A stretch of DNA of 64,000 nt, from contig NC_133030.1 in assembly GCF_048771995.1 (NCBI RefSeq), positions 10,928,001-10,992,000 of the forward strand, given 5' to 3'. The notes under the pieces are model-generated. The model was not told where the DNA came from. It saw only the letters and a list, made by a program, of their open reading frames with translations, and did not search any database. Positions 45,766-64,000 of this stretch are shown piece by piece; the stretch's first letter is position 1, and each line of letters opens with the position of its first letter. Origin of the DNA: Taeniopygia guttata (taxonomy: Eukaryota; Chordata; Aves; Passeriformes; Estrildidae). A program made the position numbers and the translations under genes.

Positions 45766-64000
<18,235 letters not shown>

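Overview
This is vertebrate nuclear DNA, almost certainly from a bird and probably a passerine. Introns are short. The interspersed repeats are CR1 LINE fragments, two tRNA-headed SINEs with a CR1-like tail (the zebra finch TguSINE1 type) and LTRs of songbird-type endogenous retroviruses. Three protein-coding genes were recognised by translating their exons, in the order CAPRIN1 (+) - NAT10 (+) - ABTB2 (-). From memory this is the order of the human 11p13 block, inverted as a whole where needed.

Layout. 1-8070: the 3' half of CAPRIN1, ten coding exons, stop codon and 3' UTR. 8071-12880: gene-free spacer. 12885-29800: all of NAT10, 28 coding exons giving 1022 residues, with a CpG-rich promoter carrying two CACGTG boxes. 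It has one minor-spliceosome (U12-type) intron, and two related solo LTRs sit in introns 7 and 10. 29800-44900: a 15 kb gene-free spacer between the tails of NAT10 and ABTB2. 44900-64000: ABTB2 on the minus strand, 14 coding exons. Its large first exon lies beyond the right edge.

The odd part is about 32230-40540 in the tail-to-tail spacer. It is very GC-rich and consists of at least five unrelated minisatellites, C- and G-runs, and three copies of a module (TATA-like TTTAA box, long pyrimidine tract, AATAAA in a GC hairpin-rich context). Two of these copies face each other as an imperfect palindrome centred near 34416. The third, at 40114-40540, matches the first over about 185 bases without a difference that I can see, although it is inverted and 6 kb away. 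The best reading is LTR-derived sequence amplified with minisatellites, but the family is unproven and no viral reading frame was recognised.

The three genes share no single pathway. CAPRIN1 is a cytoplasmic mRNA-binding, stress-granule protein. NAT10 is the nucleolar RNA cytidine acetyltransferase. ABTB2 is a BTB-ankyrin protein. No bacterial, CRISPR or operon-like system is present. All exon junctions were read by eye and are supported by frame continuity; database searches were not possible.
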